DNA of 64,000 nt. Source: JBBDSH01 sp040905045. GTDB lineage: Bacteria > Pseudomonadota > Gammaproteobacteria > Eutrophobiales > Eutrophobiaceae. The notes under the pieces were generated by a model, which saw only the letters and a program-made list of their open reading frames with translations, was not told the DNA's origin and searched no databases. Positions 53,113 through 62,100 of the stretch are shown here, one piece after another; positions within the stretch are counted from its first letter, which is position 1, and the number at the start of each line of letters is the position of its first letter. A program made the position numbers and the translations under genes. Location: the NCBI GenBank assembly GCA_040905045.1, contig JBBDSH010000073.1:32974-96973 (forward strand), in the 5' to 3' direction.

Positions 53113-54312
53113 TTAAACCGGTAATTTCTCCCCGGCCGGGAAATACAGCGACAGCCACTTGAGTATATCCTCGCGCCGTACCAGGCCGATGAAGCGGCCG
53201 TTTTCCACCACCGGCAACTGGTTCAGATCCCATTTCCCGAGAACGGACAACGCCTCCATGCTGTCGGTGGATGGCGTGACCGTAATCAGTCTCTCCATCG
53301 GCGTCATTACCTCATGCACGCGAATATGCGTTCGCTCGGCGACGGGGATTTTCTGCAGATCGCTGAGGCTGATCATACCGGTCAGCCGGCCGCCTTCTTC
53401 CACGGGAAAGGTGCGTTGGCCGCTTTCCATGACGTGTTCCTCGATGACCCGCGCCACGGTGATATCCGGTTGCAGCCGGGTCAGGCGCGTCTGCATGAGC
53501 CGGGTTACGGGCACGCCCTCCAGGGCGTTGCGCAGGGTCAACTGATGATAACCCATGACCGCGGCGGTATTCAGGAACCAGCCGATGAAGGCCAGCCACA
53601 GGCCGTTGATGAGACCGCCGCCGAATATCGGTACCTGAATTCCCAGGATCATGGCGAAGCCGGTGGCCATCAAGAGCCAGGCGAAGGCCTGGCCGGAGCG
53701 GGAGGCCCAGCGCGTGGCCAGATACAGATTGCCGGTAACGGCCCAGATCACCGCCCGCAGGACCCGGCCGCCGTCCAGGGGGAAGCCCGGTACCAGATTG
53801 AACAGGCCGAGAATGATATTCACCGGCCCCAGCCAAAAACACAGGGTGGCCGCAGGGCTCAGTTGTGCGAAGACGGCGCCGGGGTTATCGGGATCTACGG
53901 CGATGGGGCCGGCGATGACGCCGCCGATCCAGAGAAAGATCATGCCCAGCACCAGGCTGGTGATGGGCCCGACAATGGTCATGGCCAGTTCCGATTGCCA
54001 GGACGGCGGTTCGTTTTCCATGTGCGCCATGCCGCCGAACACGAACAGGGTAATGTGGCGGACATCGATGCCGTTGGCCCGGCCCACCAGCGCGTGGGAC
54101 ATTTCGTGGATCAGTACCGAGGCGAAAAACAGAATCGCCGCCGCCACCGCCGTGCCCCAGGACAGCGCAGCCGGCCAGTCGGGATGCCAGACGGGGAAGA
54201 CACCGGTGGCCAGGATCATGGTGATCAGGGTGAAGATGATCATCAGGCTCCAGTCGATGTCGATATCGATGCCCGCGATACGGGCCAGGCGGAATCCTCT
54301 TGTCAGTGCCAT
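53113..54312 (-). CDS. Site-2 protease (M50 family) with tandem CBS domains
   Basis: The 399-residue membrane protein has the metalloprotease motif LIHEMSHALVG (HExxH, about residues 66–76) and the distal NLVPGFPLDGGRVLRA (NxxPxxxLDG, about 171–186). These sit within six or so membrane helices, followed by two CBS modules (about 275–395; VMTPMERLITVTPSTDSMEAL). Such Rip-type proteases cleave membrane-embedded regulators, and the CBS pair is thought to sense adenine nucleotides. No anti-sigma substrate is encoded nearby. Confidence 0.88.
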   Translation of the reverse strand: MALTRGFRLARIAGIDIDIDWSLMIIFTLITMILATGVFPVWHPDWPAALSWGTAVAAAILFFASVLIHEMSHALVGRANGIDVRHITLFVFGGMAHMENEPPSWQSELAMTIVGPITSLVLGMIFLWIGGVIAGPIAVDPDNPGAVFAQLSPAATLCFWLGPVNIILGLFNLVPGFPLDGGRVLRAVIWAVTGNLYLATRWASRSGQAFAWLLMATGFAMILGIQVPIFGGGLINGLWLAFIGWFLNTAAVMGYHQLTLRNALEGVPVTRLMQTRLTRLQPDITVARVIEEHVMESGQRTFPVEEGGRLTGMISLSDLQKIPVAERTHIRVHEVMTPMERLITVTPSTDSMEALSVLGKWDLNQLPVVENGRFIGLVRREDILKWLSLYFPAGEKLPV

Positions 54313-54407
54313 TTTCTTTTCCTGTCGTCAGTTTTTACTCTCACGTTGACAGTATAGTGCAACAGAGCTTGGAAAGGTTTGTCCACCGGCATGACGGGCT
54401 TTTAGCG

Positions 54408-54438
54408 GTAGCCCGGATGAAGTGAAGCGTAATCCGGG
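54408..54438. repeat. REP-like element (GCCCGGAT…ATCCGGG)
   Basis: The sequence GTAGCCCGGATGAAGTGAAG followed by CGTAATCCGGG has inverted CCCGGAT/ATCCGGG arms around GAAGTGAAGCGTA. It is the common 'GTAGCCCGGATGAAG' type of intergenic repeat in proteobacterial genomes. Confidence 0.65.
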
Positions 54439-54583
54439 AAAGTCGAACCCTGCGAAATTCAGTACCATTTCAGTGGATGTATATGGAGACGAACACTTTC
54501 AAAACAAGATCCCGCGGTGCAGACGCGGCGGGGGTGGATATTTTACAATTGCCGTCCGTTGCACATCGTCATAACTTCGCATT

Positions 54584-55576
54584 ATGAAAACCAGAAAACT
54601 GGGCAACTTTGAGGTTTCCGCCATCGGCCTGGGCTGCATGAGCATGTCCCAGGCCTACGGCACGCCGGATCCGGACGAATCCGAAAAAACGCTCCGGCGC
54701 GCGCTGGAAATCGGTTACACATTCTTTGATACCGCCAGTGTTTACGGTGCCGGTCACAACGAGGAACTCATCGGCCGTGTTCTGGGGCCGTACCGGGATC
54801 AATTCACCCTCGCCAGCAAGTGCGGCATCGTCGCCGGCGAGGGCGGCGTCCGCGGCATCGACGGCACGCCGGAGAACATCAAACGCACCTGCGAGGAAAG
54901 CCTGCGGCGTCTGCGGACCGACGTCATTGATCTCTATTACCTGCACCGGCGCGATTTCAACGTGCCCATCGAGGACAGCGTTGGCGCCCTGGCGGAACTG
55001 AAACAGGAAGGCAAGATCCGCGCAATCGGCCTGTCCGAGGTGTCCTCGAAGACGTTGCGCCGCGCCCACGAGGTGCATCCGATCACGGCGCTGCAGTCGG
55101 AATATTCCCTCTGGACGCGCAATCCGGAGCACCGGGTACTGCCGGCCTGCCGCGAACTGGGTATCGCCTTCGTGCCCTTCAGCCCCCTGGGCCGGGGCTT
55201 CCTCACCGGTACCATCCGGGAGCCGGAGCGGGATCTGGAGGCAAACGACCTGCGCCACAGACAGCCGCGCTTCCAGGAACGCAATTTCAGCAACAACCTC
55301 ATGCTGCTGAAGGAATTCGAGCGCATCGCCCGGGACAACAACTGCACCATGGCGCAGCTGGCCCTGGCCTGGGTACTGGCACAGGAAAACGCCACCCTGA
55401 TCCCCGTGCCGGGCACCAAGCACGTCAAATACGTGGAAGAGAACGCCGCGGCAACGGATCTGGACATCAGCGCGGCGGATCTGGCCCGCGCCGGCATGAT
55501 CATCAATGCCGAAACCGTCAGCGGCAACCGTTATCCGGCCGACAGCAAGGTGCCCGTGGACGAGGACGAAAGTTGA
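54584..55576 (+). CDS. Aldo/keto reductase
   Basis: The 330-residue protein is a TIM-barrel aldo/keto reductase: FFDTASVYGAGHNEELIGRVL with catalytic Asp and Tyr (about residues 46–66), the Lys of LASKCGI and the His of DLYYLHRRD. NADPH-binding residues lie near SPLGRGFLTG and the C-terminal IPVPGTKHVKYVEEN. It is closest to the group of YajO/PdxK-like and plant perakine-type reductases of about 330 residues. It reduces aldehydes or ketones with NADPH; the physiological substrate is unknown. The gene stands alone ahead of the SRP RNA. Confidence 0.9.
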   Translation: MKTRKLGNFEVSAIGLGCMSMSQAYGTPDPDESEKTLRRALEIGYTFFDTASVYGAGHNEELIGRVLGPYRDQFTLASKCGIVAGEGGVRGIDGTPENIKRTCEESLRRLRTDVIDLYYLHRRDFNVPIEDSVGALAELKQEGKIRAIGLSEVSSKTLRRAHEVHPITALQSEYSLWTRNPEHRVLPACRELGIAFVPFSPLGRGFLTGTIREPERDLEANDLRHRQPRFQERNFSNNLMLLKEFERIARDNNCTMAQLALAWVLAQENATLIPVPGTKHVKYVEENAAATDLDISAADLARAGMIINAETVSGNRYPADSKVPVDEDES

Positions 55577-55662
55577 CTCGAGGCACCAAATCCGTGTGCA
55601 CTTCGGGAACATATAAGCAGGCCGTATGTGGCAGGGATGCCGCATTCGAGCTACATGGATGT
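55577..55662. repeat. Decayed arm of the 24751-type element
   Basis: This stretch, which includes GGATGCCGCATTCGAGCTAC and CCGTATGTGGC, aligns with the reverse complement of the right arm of the 406-bp element (25081–25156), including TTCGGGAACATAT for CCCGAGACATAT. Mismatches are many and no matching second arm was found. It indicates that the element occurs more than once in this genome. Confidence 0.6.
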
Positions 55663-55792
55663 ATTCACCGCGTGTCTGCGTCAGGTTCCCGGAATGCGCA
55701 CGGGCACCGTGGCCGGAATTCAGAACACGTATTGGGTCTCGTAACCGCTTCTTCCCTGTTATCCACCGGGAGAACTTGTTACTATCATTCGC

Positions 55793-55904
55793 GGTGGCCT
55801 GCATCGGTCTACCCGCGGCGCGAAGTTGTGAACCCCGTCAGGCCCGGAAGGGAGCAGCGGTAACAACGGATGCGGGTGCCGGGACCAGGCGGGTGCGGGC
55901 CGCC
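55793..55904 (+). ncRNA. ffs: Signal recognition particle RNA (4.5S, small bacterial type)
   Basis: The core GTCAGGCCCGGAAGGGAGCA at 55837–55856 carries the GGAA tetraloop and the SRP54-binding asymmetric loop. The 5' GGTGGCCTGC (55793–55802) pairs perfectly (with G–U) with 3' GCGGGCCGCC (55895–55904), closing a 112-base rod. It binds Ffh and takes part in co-translational membrane targeting. Its place just ahead of dnaX matches many gammaproteobacteria. A TATCAT at 55783–55788 is a possible −10 box. Confidence 0.93.
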
Positions 55905-55988
55905 GTTTATATTCCCGTAAAAGAACTCAGACAAGCAGGCCCGCAAGCCTCCGATTCGTAATCATCTGACCGACTGACCATACATCCA

Positions 55989-57599
55989 ATGACTTACCAG
56001 GTTCTCGCCAGAAAATGGCGTCCACGCAGTTTCGGCGACATGGTCGGCCAGACCCATGTCCTCACCGCCCTCGCCAATGCCCTGGATTCCGAACGCCTGC
56101 ACCATGCCTACCTGTTTACCGGCACGCGCGGCGTCGGCAAGACCACCCTGGCGCGCATCCTGGCCAAGTGCCTGAACTGCGAAAAAGGCGTCTCCGCCAC
56201 CCCCTGCGGGGAATGCAGCGCCTGCATCGCCATCGACGAGGGCCGCTTCGTGGATCTCATCGAGGTGGACGCCGCCTCCCGCGCCCGGGTCGAGGAAACC
56301 CGCGACCTTATGGACAACGTCCAGTACGCGCCCAGCAGCGGCCGCTTCAAGGTGTACCTCATCGACGAGGTGCACATGTTCTCCAACCACAGCTTCAACG
56401 CGCTGCTGAAAACCCTGGAAGAACCGCCGCCGCACGTGAAATTCCTGCTGGCCACCACCGAACCCAAGAAACTGCCGGTGACCATCCTGTCGCGCTGTCT
56501 GCAGTTCAACCTCAAGCATCTGACCACCGAACAGATCGGCGAGGAACTGGCGAAGATCCTGGAAAAGGAACAAGTGACCACGGACGAGGCCTCGGTAAAA
56601 CTCATTGCCGCCGCCGCCAACGGCAGCATGCGCGATGCCCTGAGCCTGCTGGACCAGGCCATCTCCTACGGCAACGGCGAACTGCGCGAGGCCCAGGTCC
56701 GCGAAATGCTGGGCACCATCGACAGCACGCAGATCATGGGATTCCTGGATGACCTTATTAATGGCGACGCCGACGCCCTCATGCAGCGGGTCGACGCCAT
56801 GGCCGAGCACAATCCCGATTACGACGCCGTGCTGGCGGAGTTGCTGGCGAAACTGCACGACATGGCCGTGGCCCAGGCCGTCGGCGAAGCGGACAACATC
56901 ATCGACGCCGGGCTTATCGCCCTGGCGGAGCGGGCCCAGCGCGAGGACGTGCAGCTCTATTACCAGATCGGCCTCAACGGCCGCCGGGATCTGGCGCTGG
57001 CGCCGGACCCGCGCATGGGTTTTGAAATGACCCTGATCCGCATGCTGGCCTTCCGGCCGGCGGAACTGCCGGAACCGGCCGCGTCGCCGCCGCCGGCCAG
57101 GACCGGCAAGGCCGCGACCGGAAGGCAATCGGCGCCGGCCGCACCGGCGCAAGCCGAACCGCGGGCCGCTGGCGAGGAAACCTTGCAGGCGGGCGCGCCG
57201 GTACGGCTGGAATCCGGTCCCGGTGACGACTGGCAGCAGATCATCGACTCCATGGGACTGACCGGGCTGATGCGGGAAATCGCCGGCCATTGCGTGCTCA
57301 AGGAACACGACGAGAACCGCATGCACCTGGTGCTGGCGCCGGACAAGGAACACCTGCTCAACGGCTCGCAGAAGGAGAAACTGCAGGGCGCCGTGCGTAG
57401 ATACTTCGGTGATCAGGTACGGCTTGTCGTCAGCGTGGAAGAGCCGGAACAGGAAACCCCCGCGCAGCGCCGCAGCCGCGAGGAAGAGGAAAGACTGGCG
57501 GCTGCGAAGGAAACACTGGAAAATGATCCCAACGTGAAGGAAATGATCGACACCTTCGACGCCACCCTGGACAAGGACTCGGTCCAGGTGCGGTCATAA
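55989..57599 (+). CDS. dnaX: DNA polymerase III subunit τ
   Basis: The 536-residue protein starts MTYQVLARKWRPRSFGDMVGQ, followed by Walker A GTRGVGKTT (about residues 44–52) and the zinc-binding cysteines CLNCEKG and CGECSAC. SRC motif LSRCLQF, a Pro/Ala-rich linker (about 360–400) and the C-terminal polymerase-contact region follow. It is the clamp-loader ATPase and links polymerases at the fork. No A-AAA-AAG slippery run is seen where E. coli makes γ, so only τ is expected. ybaB and recR follow in the usual order. Confidence 0.96.
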   Translation: MTYQVLARKWRPRSFGDMVGQTHVLTALANALDSERLHHAYLFTGTRGVGKTTLARILAKCLNCEKGVSATPCGECSACIAIDEGRFVDLIEVDAASRARVEETRDLMDNVQYAPSSGRFKVYLIDEVHMFSNHSFNALLKTLEEPPPHVKFLLATTEPKKLPVTILSRCLQFNLKHLTTEQIGEELAKILEKEQVTTDEASVKLIAAAANGSMRDALSLLDQAISYGNGELREAQVREMLGTIDSTQIMGFLDDLINGDADALMQRVDAMAEHNPDYDAVLAELLAKLHDMAVAQAVGEADNIIDAGLIALAERAQREDVQLYYQIGLNGRRDLALAPDPRMGFEMTLIRMLAFRPAELPEPAASPPPARTGKAATGRQSAPAAPAQAEPRAAGEETLQAGAPVRLESGPGDDWQQIIDSMGLTGLMREIAGHCVLKEHDENRMHLVLAPDKEHLLNGSQKEKLQGAVRRYFGDQVRLVVSVEEPEQETPAQRRSREEEERLAAAKETLENDPNVKEMIDTFDATLDKDSVQVRS

Positions 57600-57709
57600 C
57601 TGAATAACCTGTAAGGAGACGATAAAGTAACACGGCGTTATGTCCGGGCCGGTCAACCTCCGGGCCGTGTCTTGTACCCCACGTCATTACTGTGGGTAGT
57701 GTTGTACCC

Positions 57710-57787
57710 CGTGTCATTTCGAGCGGAGCGAGAAATCTTCGAGGTAAGGAGCCCCTCGTGTCATTTCGAGTGGAACGAGAAATCTTC
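57710..57787. repeat. Direct repeat pair CGTGTCATTTCGAGCGGA-type
   Basis: Two 31-base copies at 57710–57740 and 57757–57787 differ at two positions (GAGCGGAGCGAG versus GAGTGGAACGAG) and are spaced by 16 bases. This TCATTTCGAGCG…GAGAAATCTTC word is a widespread intergenic repeat. It lies in the dnaX–ybaB gap (57600–57854). Confidence 0.75.
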
Positions 57788-57854
57788 ATACTGAAAGAAA
57801 ATCATTCATTTATAATAGTTGGCATACAGGTTTGATTAACAACGAGGTAATCCA

Positions 57855-58178
57855 ATGAAAGGCGGCTTCGGCAACATCATGAAACAGGCCCAGGAAATGC
57901 AGGAAAACCTGCAAAAAGCCCAGGAAGAAATCGCAAAAATGGAAGTCACCGGTGAATCCGGCGCCGGACTGGTGAAGGTCACCATGACCGGCAAGCACGA
58001 CGTCCGCAAGGTGGATATCGACGACAGCCTCGTGGGCGAGGACAAGGAAATGCTGGAAGATCTGGTGGCCGCCGCCGTCAACGACGCCAACCGCCGCGTG
58101 GAACGGGAAACCCAGGAAAAGATGTCCGAATTCACCTCCGGCCTCAACCTGCCGCCGGGCATGAACCTGCCGTTCTAG
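57855..58178 (+). CDS. ybaB: Nucleoid-associated protein YbaB/EbfC
   Basis: The 107-residue protein starts MKGGFGNIMKQAQEMQENLQ and shows the family β-strands VTGESGAGLVKVTMTGKHDV and VDIDDSLVGEDKEML before a helical end and the usual PPGMNLPF tail. It forms tweezer-like dimers that bind DNA. AACGAGG lies 9 bases before the ATG. Gene order dnaX–ybaB–recR is conserved across many bacteria, supporting the call. Confidence 0.95.
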   Translation: MKGGFGNIMKQAQEMQENLQKAQEEIAKMEVTGESGAGLVKVTMTGKHDVRKVDIDDSLVGEDKEMLEDLVAAAVNDANRRVERETQEKMSEFTSGLNLPPGMNLPF

Positions 58179-58282
58179 CATCATTTGTTGATGTTTCTTG
58201 TGTACAAGGTTTGTCTCCTGAGTGAAGCGAGTGAAGCGGAGGATGTGGGAGGCGCGACCACCCCGCGCCGAAGATTGACCTT

Positions 58283-58312
58283 CGAGCCACCAGCCACTAG
58301 CCACCAGCCACA
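58283..58312. repeat. AGCCACCAGCCAC tandem array
   Basis: Four short units (AGCCACCAGCCACTAGCCACCAGCCAC) occur directly before recR. The same array type is at 62940–63010 and, on the other strand, at 11590–11620. No protein start fits inside it. Confidence 0.65.
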
Positions 58313-58318
58313 CTTCTA

Positions 58319-58915
58319 ATGTCCAACTCCCCCCGCCTCGCCGCCCTCATCGACGCCTTGCGTTGTATGCCCGGCATCGGCAAAAAATCCGCCCAGCGCA
58401 TCGCCTACCATCTCCTGCAGCGCGACCGCGACGGCGCCCGCCGCATGGCCTCCGCCCTCAACGAAGCGGTGGAACACATCGGTCATTGCCAACGCTGCCG
58501 CAACTTCAGCGAAACGGACATCTGCGACACTTGCGGCAGCGAACGGCGTGATAAATCCTTATTGTGCGTGGTTGAAAGCCCCGCCGATGTCTACGCCGTG
58601 GACGAGGCCGGTTTCAAGGGCGTGTACTTCGTACTCATGGGCCACCTCTCGCCCCTGGATGGCATCGGCCCCGACGAACTGGAACTGGACAAGCTCGGCG
58701 CCATCCTCGACGAAGACCAGGTCAAAGAAGTCATCCTCGCCACCAACTCCACCGTGGAAGGCGAGGCCACCGCCCACTTCATCGGCGAAATGGTCCGCAA
58801 CCGCAACAAGCGTGTCACCCGCCTGGCCCACGGCGTGCCCATGGGCGGCGAACTGGAATACGTCGACAGCGGAACGCTCTCGGAAGCTATCTCCGGGCGA
58901 AGAGAAGTGCTATAA
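58319..58915 (+). CDS. recR: Recombination mediator RecR
   Basis: The 198-residue protein has the helix-hairpin-helix MPGIGKKSAQRIAYHLL (about residues 18–34), a zinc finger with cysteines in CQRCRNFSETDICDTC (about 58–73) and a Toprim domain with LCVVESPADVYAV and LSPLDGIGPDEL. A Walker-like C-terminal RLAHGVPMGGELEYVD completes the family pattern. RecR works with RecO and RecF to load RecA on gapped DNA. ATG 58319 directly follows the AGCCAC repeat array, so no standard ribosome-binding site is apparent. Confidence 0.95.
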   Translation: MSNSPRLAALIDALRCMPGIGKKSAQRIAYHLLQRDRDGARRMASALNEAVEHIGHCQRCRNFSETDICDTCGSERRDKSLLCVVESPADVYAVDEAGFKGVYFVLMGHLSPLDGIGPDELELDKLGAILDEDQVKEVILATNSTVEGEATAHFIGEMVRNRNKRVTRLAHGVPMGGELEYVDSGTLSEAISGRREVL

Positions 58916-58964
58916 AGAAAACGGCAATCTGGACACTCCTGATAACGGCGACTATATCCGAACA

Positions 58965-59266
58965 CACAATTGGGTCCACAATTGGGTCGGACCAACGCAA
59001 CTGCTTGAATCGGAAAGAAAACAGGCTATATATCGGACAGTATAAAAGCTTAAAAGGCCTTTTTTGCTATCAAAAGCACCGTTCTAAGGTGATGTATGTG
59101 TCCAGTGTCAATGAGCAGGGGGATGGTTAGAGCCGTTATTTAGAGGGAAAAATAACAATTTTTAAGGGCTAAAAATGTGGTTTTCTGAATGAATTCATTT
59201 AAATTTCGGGAAGTTATGCAGGTCCGACCCTGAATTCAAACCATTTACTGAATTCAAACCATTTAT
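58965..59266. other. Non-coding region with tandem duplications between recR and GAF-EAL gene
   Basis: The 450-bp gap 58916–59365 contains a 12-bp tandem duplication (CACAATTGGGTC twice, 58965–58988) and an 18-bp tandem duplication (TGAATTCAAACCATTTA, 59231–59266). A 10-bp inverted pair GGGTCGGACC (58984–58993)/GGTCCGACCC (59221–59230) is also present. It is AT-rich compared with its surroundings. No gene was seen. The inverted words bounding a 247-bp piece may be a scar of an insertion. Confidence 0.55.
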
Positions 59267-59365
59267 CATCGACACATATTTGCTCGTATTTAGAAATGAC
59301 TAGCATCCCCATTTTCTCACGCCTGACAAGGGCACGTGAGTCCGCATTTGGAGGTGAACAGAAGT

Positions 59366-60577
59366 ATGCAAGAGATGCAACGACTGATTCAGCCAGGTAG
59401 CGATGATTCATCTGATTTTGTTGGAGTAGTCATCGCTGCCATGAAAGAACATCTGGATGCGGATATATCGTTTTTGGCGGAGTTCCAGCAGAGTGTCAAG
59501 GTGATCAGGAAATTTGCCGGAGACGGGAACGCGGCTGGTATTGAGGAAGGAGTGACTTTCCCCCTTAAAGAGACCTATTGTCATCGCGTTGCCACGGGTG
59601 AATTGCCAAATCTTATTCAGGATGCACGCAATGATGAACGCGTCAAGGACCTTGCCATCACTAGGCAACTTAATATTGGTACCTACGTCAGTGTGCCGAT
59701 TACCCTTCCCGATGACCGCTTGTTTGGCACACTTTGTTGCCTATACCATCATGTAGAGCCTTCGATCCAGCCTCGGGATGTCCGGTTTATGCGTGTCCTT
59801 GCGGATATCCTAGGCAATCACCTCGGAGACCAGGAACAAGCCATCGAGGGCCGCCGGCTGAAGTACGACCGGATCGAGCAAGTCATTGCGAATCAGGACA
59901 TGCGGATGGTGTTTCAGCCTATTGTGAATATCAGTACCCAGGAGATTGTTGGTGCTGAAGCACTGGCCCGCTTCGATGCCGAGCCACGGCGCACCCCGGA
60001 TATCTGGTTTGCGGAAGCCTTAGAAGTTGGGCTTGGGCAAGAGCTGGAAATGACAGCGGTTCAGTTGGCGGTTGCGCAGCTGCATCAATTTCCTGAAAGC
60101 GCTTACCTGTCCGTCAATGTTTCCCCTGATACGCTTCAGACAGAAGCACTGTTTGAAACTTTGTCTATGATTGATCCTGATCGCATCGTGGTTGAGGTGA
60201 CGGAGCATGCTGTGGTGAAGGAGTATGAACCGTTGATGGAGGCTATATTGCGATTGCATAACAGTGGGTCGCGTCTGGCCGTGGATGATGTTGGCGCCGG
60301 TTATTCCGGCCTCGGACATATCATCCGTATCGCTCCGAAAATCATGAAACTTGACGTATCCCTTACCAGGGGTATTTACCAGGATGTTGTGAAGCAGGCG
60401 CTCGCTACTTCGGCAGTCGCATTTGCGTCCCGGGTAAATATAGATATTGTCGCTGAGGGAATCGAAACAGCCGAGGACGCGCTTGCGTTGCAGTTATTGG
60501 GAGTGCGTTATGGGCAGGGTTATTACTTTGCAAAGCCGGGTGACCTGCCGCTTAATCTGGCGTCAGGTGTTCAATAG
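59366..60577 (+). CDS. GAF–EAL cyclic-di-GMP phosphodiesterase
   Basis: ATG 59366 follows GGAGGTG by 9 bases. The 403-residue protein has an N-terminal GAF domain (about 15–160) and a C-terminal EAL domain (about 175–395). The EAL motif is intact (GAEALARF), as are the metal/catalytic residues in VNVSPDTL, VEVTEHA, AVDDVGAGYSGL and KLDVSL, with AEGIET near the end. It should hydrolyse c-di-GMP in response to a GAF-bound signal. Codon use is more AT-rich than in dnaX or recR, and it follows a region with insertion-scar features, so acquisition by transfer is possible. Confidence 0.88.
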   Translation: MQEMQRLIQPGSDDSSDFVGVVIAAMKEHLDADISFLAEFQQSVKVIRKFAGDGNAAGIEEGVTFPLKETYCHRVATGELPNLIQDARNDERVKDLAITRQLNIGTYVSVPITLPDDRLFGTLCCLYHHVEPSIQPRDVRFMRVLADILGNHLGDQEQAIEGRRLKYDRIEQVIANQDMRMVFQPIVNISTQEIVGAEALARFDAEPRRTPDIWFAEALEVGLGQELEMTAVQLAVAQLHQFPESAYLSVNVSPDTLQTEALFETLSMIDPDRIVVEVTEHAVVKEYEPLMEAILRLHNSGSRLAVDDVGAGYSGLGHIIRIAPKIMKLDVSLTRGIYQDVVKQALATSAVAFASRVNIDIVAEGIETAEDALALQLLGVRYGQGYYFAKPGDLPLNLASGVQ

Positions 60578-60710
60578 TAACGGGCCTTTTTCGTTGTCCG
60601 AGGATGGTAACCCGGCTTTTGCTACTGTGGTGAAAGCGCCCAGGGCACTGGTGTATGAAGTGACATTACGGCCCGTATCTGTAAAACACGCCGTTTAAAT
60701 ACACAGGACG

Positions 60711-61622
60711 TCAATTGTCTGTCACCAGCCTGATATCGGCAATCACCGCCCGGTGATCCGAGAGTTTGTCCGTTAACACCTTGTGATCGACAAATTCGAA
60801 TTCACTGGAAACCAGTATCCAGTCGATACGCCTGCCGGAACCGGGAAAGGTGATGATGTCTTCGCTGTCGGGTCGATACACAGACAGGTTTAATGCTTCC
60901 ATCAGGTAATCAATAACGCCGTCGCGGTGTGCCCACTCGGTGTTCAGGTCGCCCATGAGAATCACCGGTCGGCTGCGTGCCTCGAGTTCCTTTACCAGGG
61001 TTTCTGCCTGGGTGCGCCGGTTTCGGCCGGAGAGAAAGTCCAGGTGTACGGAGACAACATCGATCAATCGATCGGGATCACCGGGCCAGGTCGCGCCGGC
61101 TATGACAAAGCCCCGGGGCAGGGGAATGGAGGATTGTTCGAAGGGCAGCGACAGCCGGTCCCGCAGTGGTGTGCCGGCGAGCAGGGCGGTGCCGTACTGC
61201 AGGCCCATGCTTTGTACATGCAGTCCCTGATAGGAGGCGACGTGGCCGGTTCTGTCCAGCAGGTATTCCACATGATTGAACGTGCCGCTCCAGCCGGAAG
61301 CGTTGTCGGTTTCCTGCAGAGCGACAATATCCGGTTGCTCGCGGCGGATGACGTCGGCGATTGTATCGAGATTGCCCTTTATCCTGCGTGTGGTGGCGAA
61401 AAACTGATGCCGGCCGGTGCCGCGACCATGTGCCATGTTCAGGGTCATCAGCCGGAGTGTTGTCTCGCCGTTCGGTTGTTCCGTCCCGTATTCGATATCC
61501 GCGATCTGTTCGGGCTCGAAATACTGCTCGACGGGGCCGTAGGGTACGCTTGCACAGGCGCCCGTCAGCAGGAGTGCGGCGAGAACGGACAGGCAGGCAA
61601 GTGTATTTCTCAGGGCAGGCAT
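60711..61622 (-). CDS. Lipoprotein of the endonuclease/exonuclease/phosphatase fold
   Basis: The 303-residue protein begins MPALRNTLACLSVLAALLL followed by the lipobox LTGAC, so it is likely an outer-membrane or periplasmic lipoprotein. The body is an EEP (DNase I-like) domain with LRLMTLNMAHG (metal Asn), VALQETD (metal Glu), VDVVSVHLDF, MGDLNTEW (Asp, Asn) and SDHRAVIAD (Asp-His). It should be a metal-dependent phosphodiesterase or phosphatase, perhaps acting on nucleic acid, phospholipid or inositol-type substrate outside the cytoplasm. Substrate is not known. Confidence 0.85.
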   Translation of the reverse strand: MPALRNTLACLSVLAALLLTGACASVPYGPVEQYFEPEQIADIEYGTEQPNGETTLRLMTLNMAHGRGTGRHQFFATTRRIKGNLDTIADVIRREQPDIVALQETDNASGWSGTFNHVEYLLDRTGHVASYQGLHVQSMGLQYGTALLAGTPLRDRLSLPFEQSSIPLPRGFVIAGATWPGDPDRLIDVVSVHLDFLSGRNRRTQAETLVKELEARSRPVILMGDLNTEWAHRDGVIDYLMEALNLSVYRPDSEDIITFPGSGRRIDWILVSSEFEFVDHKVLTDKLSDHRAVIADIRLVTDN

Positions 61623-61710
61623 GATTGAGAAGTTGGTATTGAGCCAGTTTGTGTCGGAAGCCGATTAGAGCGGTATAATGTTGTGTGTAGCCATTTTTCC
61701 GGAGATAGCC

Positions 61711-62100
61711 ATGCTGCAGTTTCTGGTTTCCGGGTTGGGAACCACTCTGATATATCTTCTGCCGCTGCTGTTGTTGCCGGCCGTTTCCATGCTCTTGTAC
61801 CGCTTGCGAACGAGCGGCAGACAAGAACGCTTGCCGCCGGCGGATTATGAATGGATCCGGCTGAACTTCCAAATCACCCGTTATCTGGTTTATCTGCTGG
61901 CCATCCCGTCAATCATGCTGCTGACTTCGGTCTTTATCGGGTTTAACGGTGGCGTGCCCGCGATTCTGGACAGCATGATCTGGCTGATTGCCGCTATAAC
62001 AATCGCGTTCAGCTGGTGTATCTACCGGCTGGTGGGCTTTGTCAGTGCCCGGACCCGGCTGGAAACGGAACGGCATGCCGGTTCTGCGGGGGATGCATGA
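61711..62100 (+). CDS. Small integral membrane protein of unknown function
   Basis: The start at ATG 61711 (after CCGGAGA) gives 129 residues; the frame extends to 61678 but without better context. There are about three membrane segments (residues about 7–28, 52–73 and 84–106), divided by a charged loop RTSGRQERLPPADYEW. I do not recognise the family. The stop codon overlaps the start of the next gene (ATGA at 62097), so the two are translationally coupled. Confidence 0.65.
   Translation: MLQFLVSGLGTTLIYLLPLLLLPAVSMLLYRLRTSGRQERLPPADYEWIRLNFQITRYLVYLLAIPSIMLLTSVFIGFNGGVPAILDSMIWLIAAITIAFSWCIYRLVGFVSARTRLETERHAGSAGDA

Noticed and set aside
55962..57353. 463-codon minus-strand frame opposite dnaX
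   Set aside because: Artefact of GC-rich coding sequence; dnaX is certain on the plus strand.
55989..57599. Programmed −1 frameshift in dnaX producing γ
   Set aside because: No A-AAA-AAG run in the correct frame near two-thirds of the gene. A GAAAAAGG near 56181 is too early and too short.
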